Below, piece after piece: positions 33,905 through 43,089 of a stretch of DNA of 64,000 bases. The stretch is from positions 44,291 to 108,290 of the forward strand of contig JAIQGL010000022.1 in the NCBI GenBank assembly GCA_020072585.1, in the 5' to 3' direction. The stretch is from Terriglobia bacterium. GTDB taxonomy: Bacteria > Acidobacteriota > Terriglobia > Terriglobales > Acidobacteriaceae. Below the pieces are notes generated by a model. It saw nothing but the letters and a program-made list of their open reading frames with translations, ran no database searches and was not told where the DNA came from. Numbering within the stretch: position 1 is the first letter of the stretch; each line of letters opens with the position of its first letter. The translations under genes and the position numbers were made by a program.

Positions 33905-35980
33905 TCAGGACGTAAGCCCATTGGTACCGGTAAAGAATTGGTCCACGTCAGCCATGTCTTTGGTTTTTTTGTAGGCAGGAAGACTGTCAATGAACGTCCT
34001 GCCATAACGCTGCTTCAATAGACGGTTATCCAGCAGCGCAAGCACGCCGCGGTCTTTTACCGAACGAATCAGGCGGCCAAAGCCCTGCTTCAGCGCAATC
34101 ACCGCCGCCGGGACCTGATACTCAGAAAAAGCGTTTCCGCCGGCAGAATTAATTGCGCCTATGCGCGCCGCTACCACCGGATCATTGGGTACCGCGAATG
34201 GCAGACGGTCAATAATCACGCAGCTGAGCTGTTCTCCCTGAACGTCCACGCCCTGCCAGAAGGATGAGGTTGCAAACAGGACCGCATTAGGCGTGAGACG
34301 AAACTCTTCCAGCAACGCATTCTTGGGCGCCGATCCCTGCAACAGCATGGGGAACGGCAACTCCCCCAGCAAACGATCATGGATGTCATGCATCTGCGCG
34401 TAGCTGGTAAACAGACAAAAAGCCCGGCCCTGTGTGATATCGAGAAGGCGGCGGATCTTCTCCGCGGCAAAGCGCCCAAACTGGGGGGAACGTGGCTCAG
34501 GCATGTCTGGCGGAACATAGAGAATCGCCTGTTTCCCGTAATCAAAATGAGAGGCCACGATCATTTCGCGGGCATGTTCCAGCCCCACGCGCTGGCGGAC
34601 ATAATCGAAGCTGCCACGGTCCGGCGTACCGGCAACGGCCAGCGTGGCGGAAGTCAACACGGCGGTCTCAAGATTTTCAAACAGCGTCTGCTTGAGTATC
34701 TGCGAGACATCGATCGGCGTTGCCTGCAAGACAATGTGGGTCTGTCCGCCTCGTGTGCGCCGCGCTTCACCACGGTACTCGATCCAGAAAACCGTGTTCT
34801 TATCTCGCGACTCCATGATGAACGCAAGCTGCGCCTGCAACTCCTGCGTGCGCCGGGAAAACGCGAATACCTCTTCAGGCTTTTGCGGCAGCAACTCAAG
34901 TTCCGCCAGCACGCGAGCCAGGGACTGCATCACCGCGTCATAATCGTCACTGTTTTTCTCCAGGAAGGCGTCGCGGTTGGTGAAAGCCGACCGGCCATCA
35001 CCCTGTGGCAGCAATCCAAAGAAAAACCGTGAGCGCTCTCGCAACTTGGCCAGGGCCTGAATTATTCCCGGCGAGATGGCTTTTTTCTGCTGCAGAGTGG
35101 CTTCAACATCACGCGCCAACTCCTCAAAACGCAGGTTGCTCACGCTGACGCCAAAATAGCTTCCGGCCACATCTTCCAGTTCGTGCGCTTCGTCAAAAAT
35201 CGCGGCAGAAAAATCCGGCAACACTCCGGCATCAGGACCGCTTGACTGCCGCAGTGACAGGTCAGCAAAGAAAAGATGGTGGTTCACGATGATGATGTCG
35301 CTCTCCGCCGCGCGGCGATGCATCTCCGTGATGAAGCAGCGGTCCCATTGCGGGCACTTCTGTCCGGTGCAGCGTTCGGTGCGGGCATCAAGCTTTTGCC
35401 AGAGTTGAGTATTTTCAGGCAGGCCCTTCAACTCGGCGCGATCGCCGCTTTCCGTAGTGGCTTCCCACTCGGCAATCTGGCGGTACTGATCGATCTCCTG
35501 TAGTCCACTCAGGACCGGCTGATTCGTGAGGTCGTAAAGCTTCTGCCGGCAAAGATAGTTGTTGCGCCCTTTCATGTAGCAGACGCGCAGCTTGCCTGGG
35601 TTGCCTACATTTGGGTTTCCACCAAAAAGGTGTTGCTCAAGGAATGGTATGTCCTTGAAAAAGAGCTGTTCCTGGAGGTTCTTGGTACCGGTGGAGATGA
35701 TCACGCGTTTACCGCTGCGGATCACCGGCAACAAATAGGCCAGAGTCTTTCCCGTTCCCGTTCCCGCTTCCACGATCAGGTGCCGGCGCTCATTCAGAGC
35801 TTTTTCCACGGCTTCCGCCATCTGCAACTGGCCGCGACGAAACTCATAGTTCGGATGCGCTTTGCTCAGCAGTCCGCCCGGAGCAAAGAACTCGTGTAGC
35901 GTGGGACAGGAACGCTGTCCGGGCTGTGTGGCAGTTTCGGATTTTGATGGGGATGTCACTTGTGTTTTTATGATAGCCAC
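33905..35980 (-). CDS. dinG: ATP-dependent DNA helicase, DinG/YoaA family
   Basis: 691 aa superfamily 2 helicase. Walker A VEAGTGTGKTLAYLLP (near residue 70-85) and DEAH box IFDEAHELED. Four Cys sit between motifs I and II (VCYMKGRNNYLC, CTGQKCPQWDRC), the iron-sulfur cluster of XPD-like helicases. Motif VI is QGFGRLIRSVKDRG. It unwinds 5'-3' and acts on R-loops or replication conflicts. No exonuclease domain is present, so it is of the short type. DinG versus YoaA cannot be resolved. Confidence 0.93.
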   Translation of the reverse strand: MAIIKTQVTSPSKSETATQPGQRSCPTLHEFFAPGGLLSKAHPNYEFRRGQLQMAEAVEKALNERRHLIVEAGTGTGKTLAYLLPVIRSGKRVIISTGTKNLQEQLFFKDIPFLEQHLFGGNPNVGNPGKLRVCYMKGRNNYLCRQKLYDLTNQPVLSGLQEIDQYRQIAEWEATTESGDRAELKGLPENTQLWQKLDARTERCTGQKCPQWDRCFITEMHRRAAESDIIIVNHHLFFADLSLRQSSGPDAGVLPDFSAAIFDEAHELEDVAGSYFGVSVSNLRFEELARDVEATLQQKKAISPGIIQALAKLRERSRFFFGLLPQGDGRSAFTNRDAFLEKNSDDYDAVMQSLARVLAELELLPQKPEEVFAFSRRTQELQAQLAFIMESRDKNTVFWIEYRGEARRTRGGQTHIVLQATPIDVSQILKQTLFENLETAVLTSATLAVAGTPDRGSFDYVRQRVGLEHAREMIVASHFDYGKQAILYVPPDMPEPRSPQFGRFAAEKIRRLLDITQGRAFCLFTSYAQMHDIHDRLLGELPFPMLLQGSAPKNALLEEFRLTPNAVLFATSSFWQGVDVQGEQLSCVIIDRLPFAVPNDPVVAARIGAINSAGGNAFSEYQVPAAVIALKQGFGRLIRSVKDRGVLALLDNRLLKQRYGRTFIDSLPAYKKTKDMADVDQFFTGTNGLTS

Positions 35981-36242
35981 GAACGGCAGCGTTGGCTATT
36001 GGCCAGCGTTTGGATATGTGTTTCGGCCAGAACGCCGGCAACCAAAACGTCAGAATTGCAGGGTCAAAAGCACAATAGCGTAGCCAGATCCGCTGTCCGG
36101 GCTGCGGACCTGAGTGCGACCTGGTGGATCAAGCAAATCTCTTCCTGTGACCACCATCACAGTCCGGGCATACTCAGAAGAAATATTATTTGAGGGGTCT
36201 GGAACAGACAGCTCAATGAAAGAGAAAAGAAAGAGGTAAGTT

Positions 36243-36560
36243 ATGTCTACCATCACACGTATTGATCAGTTCGACGTTATCTATTCAGCAAATAAGTTTT
36301 CCCCGCGCATCGGACTCATTAGTGCCGGGAAATTTGTTGCCACACTGGTCTTCTACCCGAACGGCCAGTCATTACCAAGCGACACTGTTAAGAACAACCA
36401 GTTCATGCTCTTTTACCACCTGGATGATTTCCAGAACGTGAGAGAATTGCTGGAAACTGAAAAGAACATTTACCTGCTATGGAACGGCCCGACTGGCGAG
36501 AATACCATTCAAACTGCCCAAGAACCGGTAGGCGCCGGCATTGAGGTCAAAGCCGCATAA
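36243..36560 (+). CDS. Hypothetical 105-aa protein
   Basis: Not recognised. It has a good AAGAGGTAAG ribosome-binding site before the ATG at 36243. The product is short and hydrophilic with a beta-rich N-terminal half (IDQFDVIYSANKFSPRIGLISAG, KFVATLVFY) and a conserved-looking WNGPTG near the end. No signal peptide. A strong terminator follows its stop, which supports a real transcript. Confidence 0.65.
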   Translation: MSTITRIDQFDVIYSANKFSPRIGLISAGKFVATLVFYPNGQSLPSDTVKNNQFMLFYHLDDFQNVRELLETEKNIYLLWNGPTGENTIQTAQEPVGAGIEVKAA

Positions 36561-36562
36561 GT

Positions 36563-36604
36563 CTTGAGGGCGAGGCCTGTTCAGGCCTTGTTCAAGAGTT
36601 TTTT
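36563..36604 (+). terminator. Rho-independent terminator after the 105-aa gene
   Basis: AGGCCTG TT CAGGCCT (36573-36588) forms a perfect 7-bp stem, extended by an outer CTTGA/TCAAG (36563-36567 with 36592-36596). A TTTTTT tract follows at 36599-36604. Placed directly after the 36243-36560 stop. Confidence 0.8.
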
Positions 36605-36630
36605 CATTACGTATTTTAAGGATCGAAGAG

Positions 36631-36810
36631 ATGAAGCGACTCGCTCACTGTCCGGGGGAGATCTGCCTGGCAGAAAGTGAGGCGCTCCATCCTCTTTGGT
36701 CGGATTGGTTCCTTCAGGGCGACTGTCTCCAATCAAAAGATCTCCGACCATTTAACATGGATACATCCTGCGTTTCCTCTGGGCGCAAGATGAGGATCAG
36801 AGTTGTCTAG
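36631..36810 (+). CDS. Putative 59-aa leader ORF overlapping der
   Basis: A frame starting ATGAAGCGACTC, preceded by AAGGAT and GAAGAG, ends at TAG 36808-36810, 8 bases inside der. The product (MKRLAHCPGEICL and on) matches nothing I recognise. The DNA folds as GGTCGGA (36698-36704) with TCCGACC (36743-36749), helped by TTGG/CCAA inside. It could be a leader peptide or simply an open frame across a structured leader. Confidence 0.25.
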   Translation: MKRLAHCPGEICLAESEALHPLWSDWFLQGDCLQSKDLRPFNMDTSCVSSGRKMRIRVV

Positions 36811-38344
36811 CAGCCAAACCAAAGCCCGCATTCCCCTGCTCGCCATTGTTGGCCGGCCCAACGTCGGCAAGTCCACGCTGTTCAACCGTCTGATTGGATC
36901 GCGGCGTGCTATTGTGGGCGACGAACCTGGTATTACCCGCGACCGCCTTTATAGTGAAGTCAACTGGGATGGCCGCCTGCTGCGCGTGGTAGACACCGGA
37001 GGAATCGTCCCGGACGACAAAGCCCTGATCCCGGCGGAGATATTTCGTCAGGCCCGCGTAGCGCTTGAAGAATCCGATGCGGTAGTGATGGTGGTGGACG
37101 CCCGCACAGAACTCGCGTCCCCGGACATGGAGCTGGCGCGACTGCTCCAGCGCCTGGGCAAACCACTGTTTTTGGCGGTGAACAAAGTTGATTCGGCAAA
37201 GCAGGAAGCTGCCGCGCAGAATTTCAGAACGCTGGGCATTCGTAATGTTTTTCCCATCGCTGCCGAGCATGGGCTGGGGACCATGGAGTTGATGGACGCC
37301 ATCATGGCGGTTGTCCCGGTTGTGATGGCGCCAAATAAGCCGGAACCAGATCGCCACAAACGCTCCGCCGGCCGGCCGGTCAGAGGAGCAGAAAACCAGG
37401 GCGCAGAAAATCTAGGCGAACAGCCTGTTGCGGCGAAGGAAAACGCCGAAGAATACGAGTCCGAAGCGCCCGAACTTGAAGTATCTGGACAAGAGGAAAA
37501 AGAGACAAAGGTCGCCATCATCGGCCACCCGAACGTGGGTAAATCCACATTGCTCAACATACTCACGGGCAGCTCACGCGCCATCGTCTCGCCTATTGCC
37601 GGCACGACGCGAGACGCCATCGACGAGCTGATTGAAAAGGACGGCCATACTTACAGGTTCATTGACACTGCTGGAATCCGCCGTAAAGGCAAGACCCACC
37701 TGATGGCGGAAAAACTTTCCGTGGTGATGGCGCGCAAGCATCTTGAGGCCGCCGATGTGGCGCTACTGGTGATTGATGCGGTGGAAGGGGTCACCGGCCT
37801 GGATGCCACCATCGGCGGGTACGCGCATGAGAGTGGCAGATCAGTGATTGTGATTGTGAACAAGTGGGACTTGGTGGGGCCGGGCCGCAAAGACGGACGT
37901 CCTCCCGCCGATCGCGAGCTTTACGAGAAACAGGCGCGCCGCGCATTAAAGTTTTTGGATTACGCGCCCATGGTCTTTGTCTCTGCCGCGGGCGGCAAGA
38001 ACATTGACAAGATTTTCCGCGCCCTGGAGCTGGTGACCACGGAGAGACGCAAACGCATTGGTACGTCGCAGATGAACAAATTCCTGGAGTCAGTGGACTT
38101 CACCCGCGCCTCCGTGCCGCATCGACAGCAGGTAAAGATCTTTTACATGACGCAGGCGTACGCTTCCCCGCCCACGTTCATTCTCTTCACTGATAAAGAT
38201 GTGAAGCTGCACTTTTCTTACGAGCGCTTTCTGCAGAATCAGATTCGCAAGAAGTTCGGATTTGTAGGCACGCCGATCTGGATCAAAAACCGGCCTCGCA
38301 GCAAGGTGGTGCTGCCGCCGCGCAAATCAAAGCGTAAAGGTTAA
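36803..38344 (+). CDS. der: Ribosome biogenesis GTPase Der
   Basis: 513 aa with two G domains. The first: P-loop GRPNVGKS, DTGG and NKVD. The second: GHPNVGKS, DTAG and NKWD. The C-terminal KH-like domain follows (RHRQQVKIFYMTQAYASPPTFILF-like segment near 38120-38190). Needed for 50S subunit assembly. The start is a TTG at 36803 with GAGGATC upstream. The linker between the G domains is longer than usual and acidic (AAKENAEEYESEAPELEV). The stop overlaps that of the convergent neighbour. Confidence 0.95.
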   Translation: MSSSQTKARIPLLAIVGRPNVGKSTLFNRLIGSRRAIVGDEPGITRDRLYSEVNWDGRLLRVVDTGGIVPDDKALIPAEIFRQARVALEESDAVVMVVDARTELASPDMELARLLQRLGKPLFLAVNKVDSAKQEAAAQNFRTLGIRNVFPIAAEHGLGTMELMDAIMAVVPVVMAPNKPEPDRHKRSAGRPVRGAENQGAENLGEQPVAAKENAEEYESEAPELEVSGQEEKETKVAIIGHPNVGKSTLLNILTGSSRAIVSPIAGTTRDAIDELIEKDGHTYRFIDTAGIRRKGKTHLMAEKLSVVMARKHLEAADVALLVIDAVEGVTGLDATIGGYAHESGRSVIVIVNKWDLVGPGRKDGRPPADRELYEKQARRALKFLDYAPMVFVSAAGGKNIDKIFRALELVTTERRKRIGTSQMNKFLESVDFTRASVPHRQQVKIFYMTQAYASPPTFILFTDKDVKLHFSYERFLQNQIRKKFGFVGTPIWIKNRPRSKVVLPPRKSKRKG

Positions 38345-39450
38345 AGCGCCGGCTGCACGCTGGCCGGCTGCGCTTGCGGCGCGGGTGGAAGAGGCTGCGG
38401 CCAGAGCAACGCTGCCAGCTTGGGATAGCGTCCGCCAAAGAAGTAAAAGGCAAACGACCCGAAGAAGACCGAAACCGGCGCGGACAAAACCAGGAATATA
38501 CAGAAGAACCCAGCAGCCAGCAACAGGCCCGCAAGGCTACAGATAATGATTCCCGCGAGGGTCCCAATCGCCTTGAATGCCAGTATGCCAGCCACAAGCA
38601 AAATGCCCGCGGGAATTCCAATCACAATGGACGCGGGAAGCATGGCGATGATGAAGGCGATGAAAAAAGCGATCGAGGTTCCAATCGCGGCCACCAGCTT
38701 TAGCGCCATATAAGCGGCCCAGGCGCCCGGCTCAGAAGCAACAACGCGCCACACGGCAGACCATGCGTCACCCAGTTGAAGATCGTCAAGCGCCAGGACG
38801 GGCATGACAAAGTCCTTGGCCAGGGTAGACACAATTGCGAAAATAATGCTGGCGCAAAGGGCGCCCAGCGCAATGGACGCAATGACCGCAAAGAATGCCG
38901 GCAACGAATTCTCACCACTGAAAACACCGCTCTTGTAAGCGCGCAAGAGTGGCAGGCCGATGATCAATACCATCACGCCCCAGTTCACCAGCCTATAGAC
39001 AAGCCAGAAACCGAAATAACGGTTTGCCTGGGAAGCATACTTCCGCCATCCCGGCCCGATCGCCGGTTCGCCAGTAATGATGGAATCAAACAGAATGAAG
39101 CGGAAGCGGCAGAACAGGTATTGAAAAATCAAGCCCGTCACCACTACTGTTGCCAGAACAATTAGAGCAATATGAAAATAGTCGCCCAGATGGATGGAGC
39201 GGAGGAATCGGTCCAGGTCCATAGGTCCCAATGGAACCCGGCCTTCAGGAGGGTGAGACGGTGGAACGCGCGGATTAAACATCGGCAAGCGAAAGTTGAA
39301 ACTTCCGCCGCTGGCCGCGACCAGGCCACCGCCCAGGAAGCCAATGAACCCCATCTTGAGCCATGAGCTTAGGCGGAAGCGGGTGAAGAGCATGGTTCCG
39401 ACCCGCGCAAAAGCGGGGCCGAAAGCGTCAATGGCGGATAGACGGTTCAT
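38341..39450 (-). CDS. Polytopic membrane protein, unknown
   Basis: 369 aa with about six transmembrane segments (for example FHIALIVLATVVVTGLIFQYL, GVMVLIIGLPLL, AFFAVIASIALGALCASIIFAIV). An N-terminal motif (FARVGTMLFTRFRLSSWLKMGFIGFLGGG) and the central FRFILFDSIITGEPAIGPGWR resemble the membrane region of proteins related to glycerophosphodiesterase membrane domains. No enzymatic domain. It shares 4 bases with the der stop (TTAA) and overlaps trmFO by 23 bases, so it is probably translated with trmFO. Confidence 0.75.
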   Translation of the reverse strand: MNRLSAIDAFGPAFARVGTMLFTRFRLSSWLKMGFIGFLGGGLVAASGGSFNFRLPMFNPRVPPSHPPEGRVPLGPMDLDRFLRSIHLGDYFHIALIVLATVVVTGLIFQYLFCRFRFILFDSIITGEPAIGPGWRKYASQANRYFGFWLVYRLVNWGVMVLIIGLPLLRAYKSGVFSGENSLPAFFAVIASIALGALCASIIFAIVSTLAKDFVMPVLALDDLQLGDAWSAVWRVVASEPGAWAAYMALKLVAAIGTSIAFFIAFIIAMLPASIVIGIPAGILLVAGILAFKAIGTLAGIIICSLAGLLLAAGFFCIFLVLSAPVSVFFGSFAFYFFGGRYPKLAALLWPQPLPPAPQAQPASVQPAL

Positions 39451-40798
39451 AGATATCTGCGGAATGTAGCGTTGTGACTGCGGTACTCCCCTGAAACCAT
39501 GATGCTAGCTTTTCCAGAGCATTTTCACAAACCATTTTATGGCGTTGCTTTTTATCACGGACGCGGCGTCGCGTGGCTTCATCCAGATGCGGCAACAGAT
39601 CAAAGGTGATGTTGGCCGGCTGAAAGCTTTTGCTCTCTGCATGGCAGATATAGTGCAGGAGCGAACCAAGCGCGGTCTCGCGAGGCGGCGGAACCGCCGC
39701 AAGTCCCTGCGCGATGCGCGCTACGTTCATTCCTGCCAACATTCCCATGGCAATGGACTCGGTATAGCCTTCCACTCCGGAAATCTGTCCAGCAAAGAAT
39801 ACGTTGGCGTGCTGCTTCAAGTTCAATAATTCTGTAAGTAACGCTGGCGCATGGATATAGGTGTTGCGATGGATCTGGCCGTAACGCAGAAATTTGGCGT
39901 TTTCCAGACCGGGTATCAGCCTGAGGACGCGCGCCTGATCGCCAAACTTCAGGTGATTTTGAAAGCCAACCAAGTTGTAGGAGTCGGCACGCAGATTTTC
40001 CTGGCGCAGCTGCACCACCGCATAAGGCCACTTGCCGGTTCGGGGATCGTCAAGGCCCACGGGCTTCATGGGGCCAAAGCGCAGAGTGTCTCGGCCGCGG
40101 CGTCCGATTTCTTCAATCGGCAGGCAGCCTTCAAAGTAGTTGAGGTTTTCCCAATCGTGCGCTTCCACTGACTCGGCAGTTATCAGCGCGTCATAAAAAC
40201 GGTCATACTCCGCTTTTGTGAAAGGACAGTTGATATAGTCCGCGGTGCCCTTTCCATAGCGCGCCGCCATGTAAACCTTGCTCATATCTATGGAATCAGC
40301 CTCCACAATGGGGCTGATGGAATCGTAAAAGAAGAGATGATTGCTGCCGGAAAGGCGCGCGATCTCACGCGAAAGAGCATCTGAGGTAAGCGGCCCGGTG
40401 GCGATCACAGTAAGGCCGTCATCTTCTTTGATCTGGGTGACTTCCTCGCGGATGATCTTGATCCTGGGCTCCGCTGAGATTGCTTCCGTAACTTTGCTCG
40501 CGAAGTTTTCACGGTCCACCGCCAGAGCGTGACCGGCGGGAACGCTGGTCTCCTGCGCGATTCGCAACAGGAGCGACCCGACACGCCGCATCTCTTCCTT
40601 CAACAGCCACGGCGCGGTGTTTTCGCTCTCTGACTTGAGGGAGTTGGAGCAGACAAGCTCGGCGAACTTGTCGGTCTGGTGCGCAGGCGTGGATTTCACC
40701 GGACGCATCTCATAGAGCTCAACCTCAATGCCACGTTGTGCACATTGCCACGCCGCTTCACAACCAGCAAGTCCCGCGCCAATGATTCGTTTCGTCAT
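39428..40798 (-). CDS. trmFO: tRNA (uracil-5-)-methyltransferase TrmFO
   Basis: 456 aa. It methylates U54 in tRNA using methylenetetrahydrofolate and FAD. FAD motif GAGLAGCEAAWQCAQRG at the N-terminus, then the family block YEMRPVKSTPAHQTDKFAELVCSNS. The C-terminal part holds GYTESIAMGMLAGMNVAR. It overlaps the upstream GNAT gene by four bases and the membrane protein downstream by 23. Confidence 0.95.
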   Translation of the reverse strand: MTKRIIGAGLAGCEAAWQCAQRGIEVELYEMRPVKSTPAHQTDKFAELVCSNSLKSESENTAPWLLKEEMRRVGSLLLRIAQETSVPAGHALAVDRENFASKVTEAISAEPRIKIIREEVTQIKEDDGLTVIATGPLTSDALSREIARLSGSNHLFFYDSISPIVEADSIDMSKVYMAARYGKGTADYINCPFTKAEYDRFYDALITAESVEAHDWENLNYFEGCLPIEEIGRRGRDTLRFGPMKPVGLDDPRTGKWPYAVVQLRQENLRADSYNLVGFQNHLKFGDQARVLRLIPGLENAKFLRYGQIHRNTYIHAPALLTELLNLKQHANVFFAGQISGVEGYTESIAMGMLAGMNVARIAQGLAAVPPPRETALGSLLHYICHAESKSFQPANITFDLLPHLDEATRRRVRDKKQRHKMVCENALEKLASWFQGSTAVTTLHSADIYEPSIRH

Positions 40799-41364
40799 TC
40801 TTGAAAACCGCCAGAATCTCTCCTGGTCTCAGAAGTCGCCTTGGCCTCTCCGCTGTGAATCACGCGGTCAGAATTGGGATCATGGTTGGCCAGGCGGGCG
40901 AGCGCATCACCGCGCACCAGCATGGTCTCCCACTCATCGAGCAGCTCTGCCCCTATGGAATCGTAAAATTTGAGCGCAGGCGTATTCCACTCCAGCACCA
41001 TCCAGCGCAGGCCGTAGCAGTTTTCTTCCAGCGCGATCTGGGCCAGCCTCTGCAACAACGCTTTGCCAACGCCTTTGCCGCGCATCTCCACCAGCACAAA
41101 GAGATCTTCCAGGTAGAGTCCGGGCTGTCCCCGCCAGGTGGAGAAGTTGTAATGAAAAAGCGCGAAGCCGGCCGGCATGCCCTGCCATTCAGCAATCAGG
41201 CAACGGTATTTTGGCTCCGGGCCAAAGCCATGCCGGATAATGTCCTCTTCTGTGGCGATAACCGCGTTGGGTTCCCGCTCATATTCGGCCAGTCGTCGAA
41301 TAAAGTCGAGCATCAACGGCGCATCAGCCGCAGTTGCGTTACGGATAGAAAGCATACGATCCAA
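40795..41364 (-). CDS. GNAT family N-acetyltransferase
   Basis: 189 aa. Acetyl-CoA binding: LEDLFVLVEMRGKGVGKALLQRLAQIA, with an aromatic LKFYDSIGAELLDEWETM near the end. It resembles diamine/polyamine-type acetyltransferases (YEREPNAV, FHYNFSTWRGQPGLYLEDLFV). The C-terminal 25 residues are an extra charged tail. The start may be M1 or M4. The stop overlaps the trmFO start (ATGA). Confidence 0.88.
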   Translation of the reverse strand: MDRMLSIRNATAADAPLMLDFIRRLAEYEREPNAVIATEEDIIRHGFGPEPKYRCLIAEWQGMPAGFALFHYNFSTWRGQPGLYLEDLFVLVEMRGKGVGKALLQRLAQIALEENCYGLRWMVLEWNTPALKFYDSIGAELLDEWETMLVRGDALARLANHDPNSDRVIHSGEAKATSETRRDSGGFQE

Positions 41365-41449
41365 GTTTACAGGGGATCATGCCTGCGCGGAGCCAGCGGT
41401 GGGAAATGGGGCTCCACGCCTGCACTCCGCGATCGCGGGGCGCGGGTTT

Positions 41450-42484
41450 TTAGGCGCTCATTTTGAACTGGCTGATGGCCTCGTCCTCAGCGGCATAGTC
41501 AAATTGCACGAGTGGTTGCGCCGGTGGATTTGCACGCTCCCACGCAATCGTCCGGCGGATGGCCTCTTCACGAGGCAGCAGCTCACAATAGCCAAGCTCC
41601 TTGCGAATGCGCTCTGAAGAAGCCACCATGTGCTGCGCAGTGTTGCCCGGCCAATGTAGATGTTTGGGTGTACGGTCATGCGGGAGGACGACAAATTCAC
41701 CGTTCCATCCGGCGGATGTAGCGATCTTGCGCGCCCAATCCAGCTCTCCAAAGGATTCAGCCTCACACACGTTGTAAATCCGGCCAGCGGACTGGGGTGA
41801 TACAACAGCCAGAGCAACTGCCGCGCCCACGTCTTCCACATATCCGCGCGGCGTACGCAGCTGAGCTACATCATCAGGAAAAAGAATTTGTTTGCGGCCA
41901 TCATCCATGCGTTTCAGCACTGCATGAAAGCGATGCAGCGGATCGCCAGGGCCATAGATCATTGGCAGCCGCAGCACTGTCCCCGGCAGCCTGGGGTCGC
42001 TCAGCACTGCCTGCTCAACGGGAATCTTGTCATACTCATCGTCAAACCAGCTATAAACAGTGCGAACTTTCTTCAGCGCTTCCGGCGAATACACATTGCG
42101 GCTGGTCCTGACATCAGAGTCCTCAGTCAACGGCAGTCCCTGCAAGCCGCCGGACTCAAAACCGTGAAAAACTCCCATGGCTCGGTAAACATCCATGCTG
42201 CTCAACGCGATCACGCGCCCCGCGAGGCCGCGGAATGTATCCATCAGTTGCTGCGCCTGGCGGCCAGAGCTAAGCACAAAATCCGCCACAACATCAAACT
42301 TCTGCCGCCGGAATTCAGGCTGATGGTCCTGAAGAAATTGGCGGTCTCCCAGAATTTCTTCCGCGCCTTCGGGGGCGCTGGTCTTGCCGCGATGAAACAC
42401 GGTAACCTGATGTCCACCATCAAGTAGGGCTTTGACCATGGATGGACCGATAAAACCGCTGCCGCCAATGAGAAGAACTTTCAT
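41450..42484 (-). CDS. NAD-dependent epimerase/dehydratase
   Basis: 344 aa extended short-chain dehydrogenase. Rossmann motif MKVLLIGGSGFIGPSMVKAL and a Tyr-containing active-site region (RTSRNVYSPEALKK). The ATG at 42484 follows GGAGTGAG. The usual YxxxK is not obvious; the nearest candidate is YSPEALKK. It acts on a nucleotide sugar or related substrate, identity unknown. Confidence 0.85.
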   Translation of the reverse strand: MKVLLIGGSGFIGPSMVKALLDGGHQVTVFHRGKTSAPEGAEEILGDRQFLQDHQPEFRRQKFDVVADFVLSSGRQAQQLMDTFRGLAGRVIALSSMDVYRAMGVFHGFESGGLQGLPLTEDSDVRTSRNVYSPEALKKVRTVYSWFDDEYDKIPVEQAVLSDPRLPGTVLRLPMIYGPGDPLHRFHAVLKRMDDGRKQILFPDDVAQLRTPRGYVEDVGAAVALAVVSPQSAGRIYNVCEAESFGELDWARKIATSAGWNGEFVVLPHDRTPKHLHWPGNTAQHMVASSERIRKELGYCELLPREEAIRRTIAWERANPPAQPLVQFDYAAEDEAISQFKMSA

Positions 42485-42545
42485 TTGCTCACTCCATTGC
42501 AAAATTTAGCAAAGACGGACGAGATGGAAAACTCAGCCGGAAAAG

Positions 42546-43010
42546 CTAAAGGCCTTGAACAAACTGATTGAGGTCGCTGCGCTTGATGAAAGCGATGCGA
42601 CCAATTTTGACGGATTGCAGCGCTCCGGTGCGGACGCTTTGCACCAGAAACTTGCGTGGCAGTCCGGAGAGTTGGGACGCCTCAGCCACAGTCAGCATCA
42701 GGCGGTCGACGATGGGAACGGTCTTTGCTGTTGTCCTCCGCGGCGGCTCAGCTGCCGGCAGCGGCCGCATATCGACTGCGGGAATCAGAGTGCCAATGGT
42801 GGGTCCACCGCCTCCGGTCATGAATCCAACTGGACCCCGCACCTGCTGCTGCCGATAACGCTCAAGCTCGGCTGATGAGAACCATGCCTTCTTGCCATGC
42901 TTGCTATCGTGATAAACCACGTTCAAGTGTCCGCGCCGCACAGCCCGCTCCACACCACGAGTGGATACACCTAGCATCTCAGCGGCCTGACGCTTGGACA
43001 TCAATTCCAT
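42546..43010 (-). CDS. DNA-binding protein with two excisionase-like HTH domains
   Basis: 154 aa. N-terminal HTH (MSKRQAAEMLGVSTRGVERAVRRG, with WFSSAELERYRQQ) and a C-terminal HTH (LTVAEASQLSGLPRKFLVQSVRTG, with FIKRSDLNQFVQG), joined by a Gly/Pro-rich linker. Each resembles the small excisionase/MerR-type HTH. The ATG at 43010 has no clear ribosome-binding site and lies 8 bases after a possible -10. Inverted repeats in the gap to selB look like its operator, hence a probable autoregulator. The longer frame to 43166 is unlikely. Confidence 0.78.
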   Translation of the reverse strand: MELMSKRQAAEMLGVSTRGVERAVRRGHLNVVYHDSKHGKKAWFSSAELERYRQQQVRGPVGFMTGGGGPTIGTLIPAVDMRPLPAAEPPRRTTAKTVPIVDRLMLTVAEASQLSGLPRKFLVQSVRTGALQSVKIGRIAFIKRSDLNQFVQGL

Positions 43011-43017
43011 GGATCGA

Positions 43018-43087
43018 AGAATAGCATACCATCGACACATACGACAACTTATTATGGTTGTCGTGTGTTTATGTATAGATTGTCGAT
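43018..43087 (-). promoter_or_regulatory. Nested inverted repeats over the HTH gene promoter
   Basis: The inner pair ACGACAAC (43041-43048) / GTTGTCGT (43057-43064) lies inside an outer pair ATCGACA (43031-43037) / TGTCGAT (43081-43087). All four are TGTCG half-sites. A minus-strand -35 like TTGTCG (43042-43047) and -10 like TATTCT (43018-43023) are 18 bp apart and overlap the repeats. The implied start of transcription is at or next to the ATG, so the mRNA would be leaderless. Confidence 0.5.
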
Positions 43088-43089
43088 GC

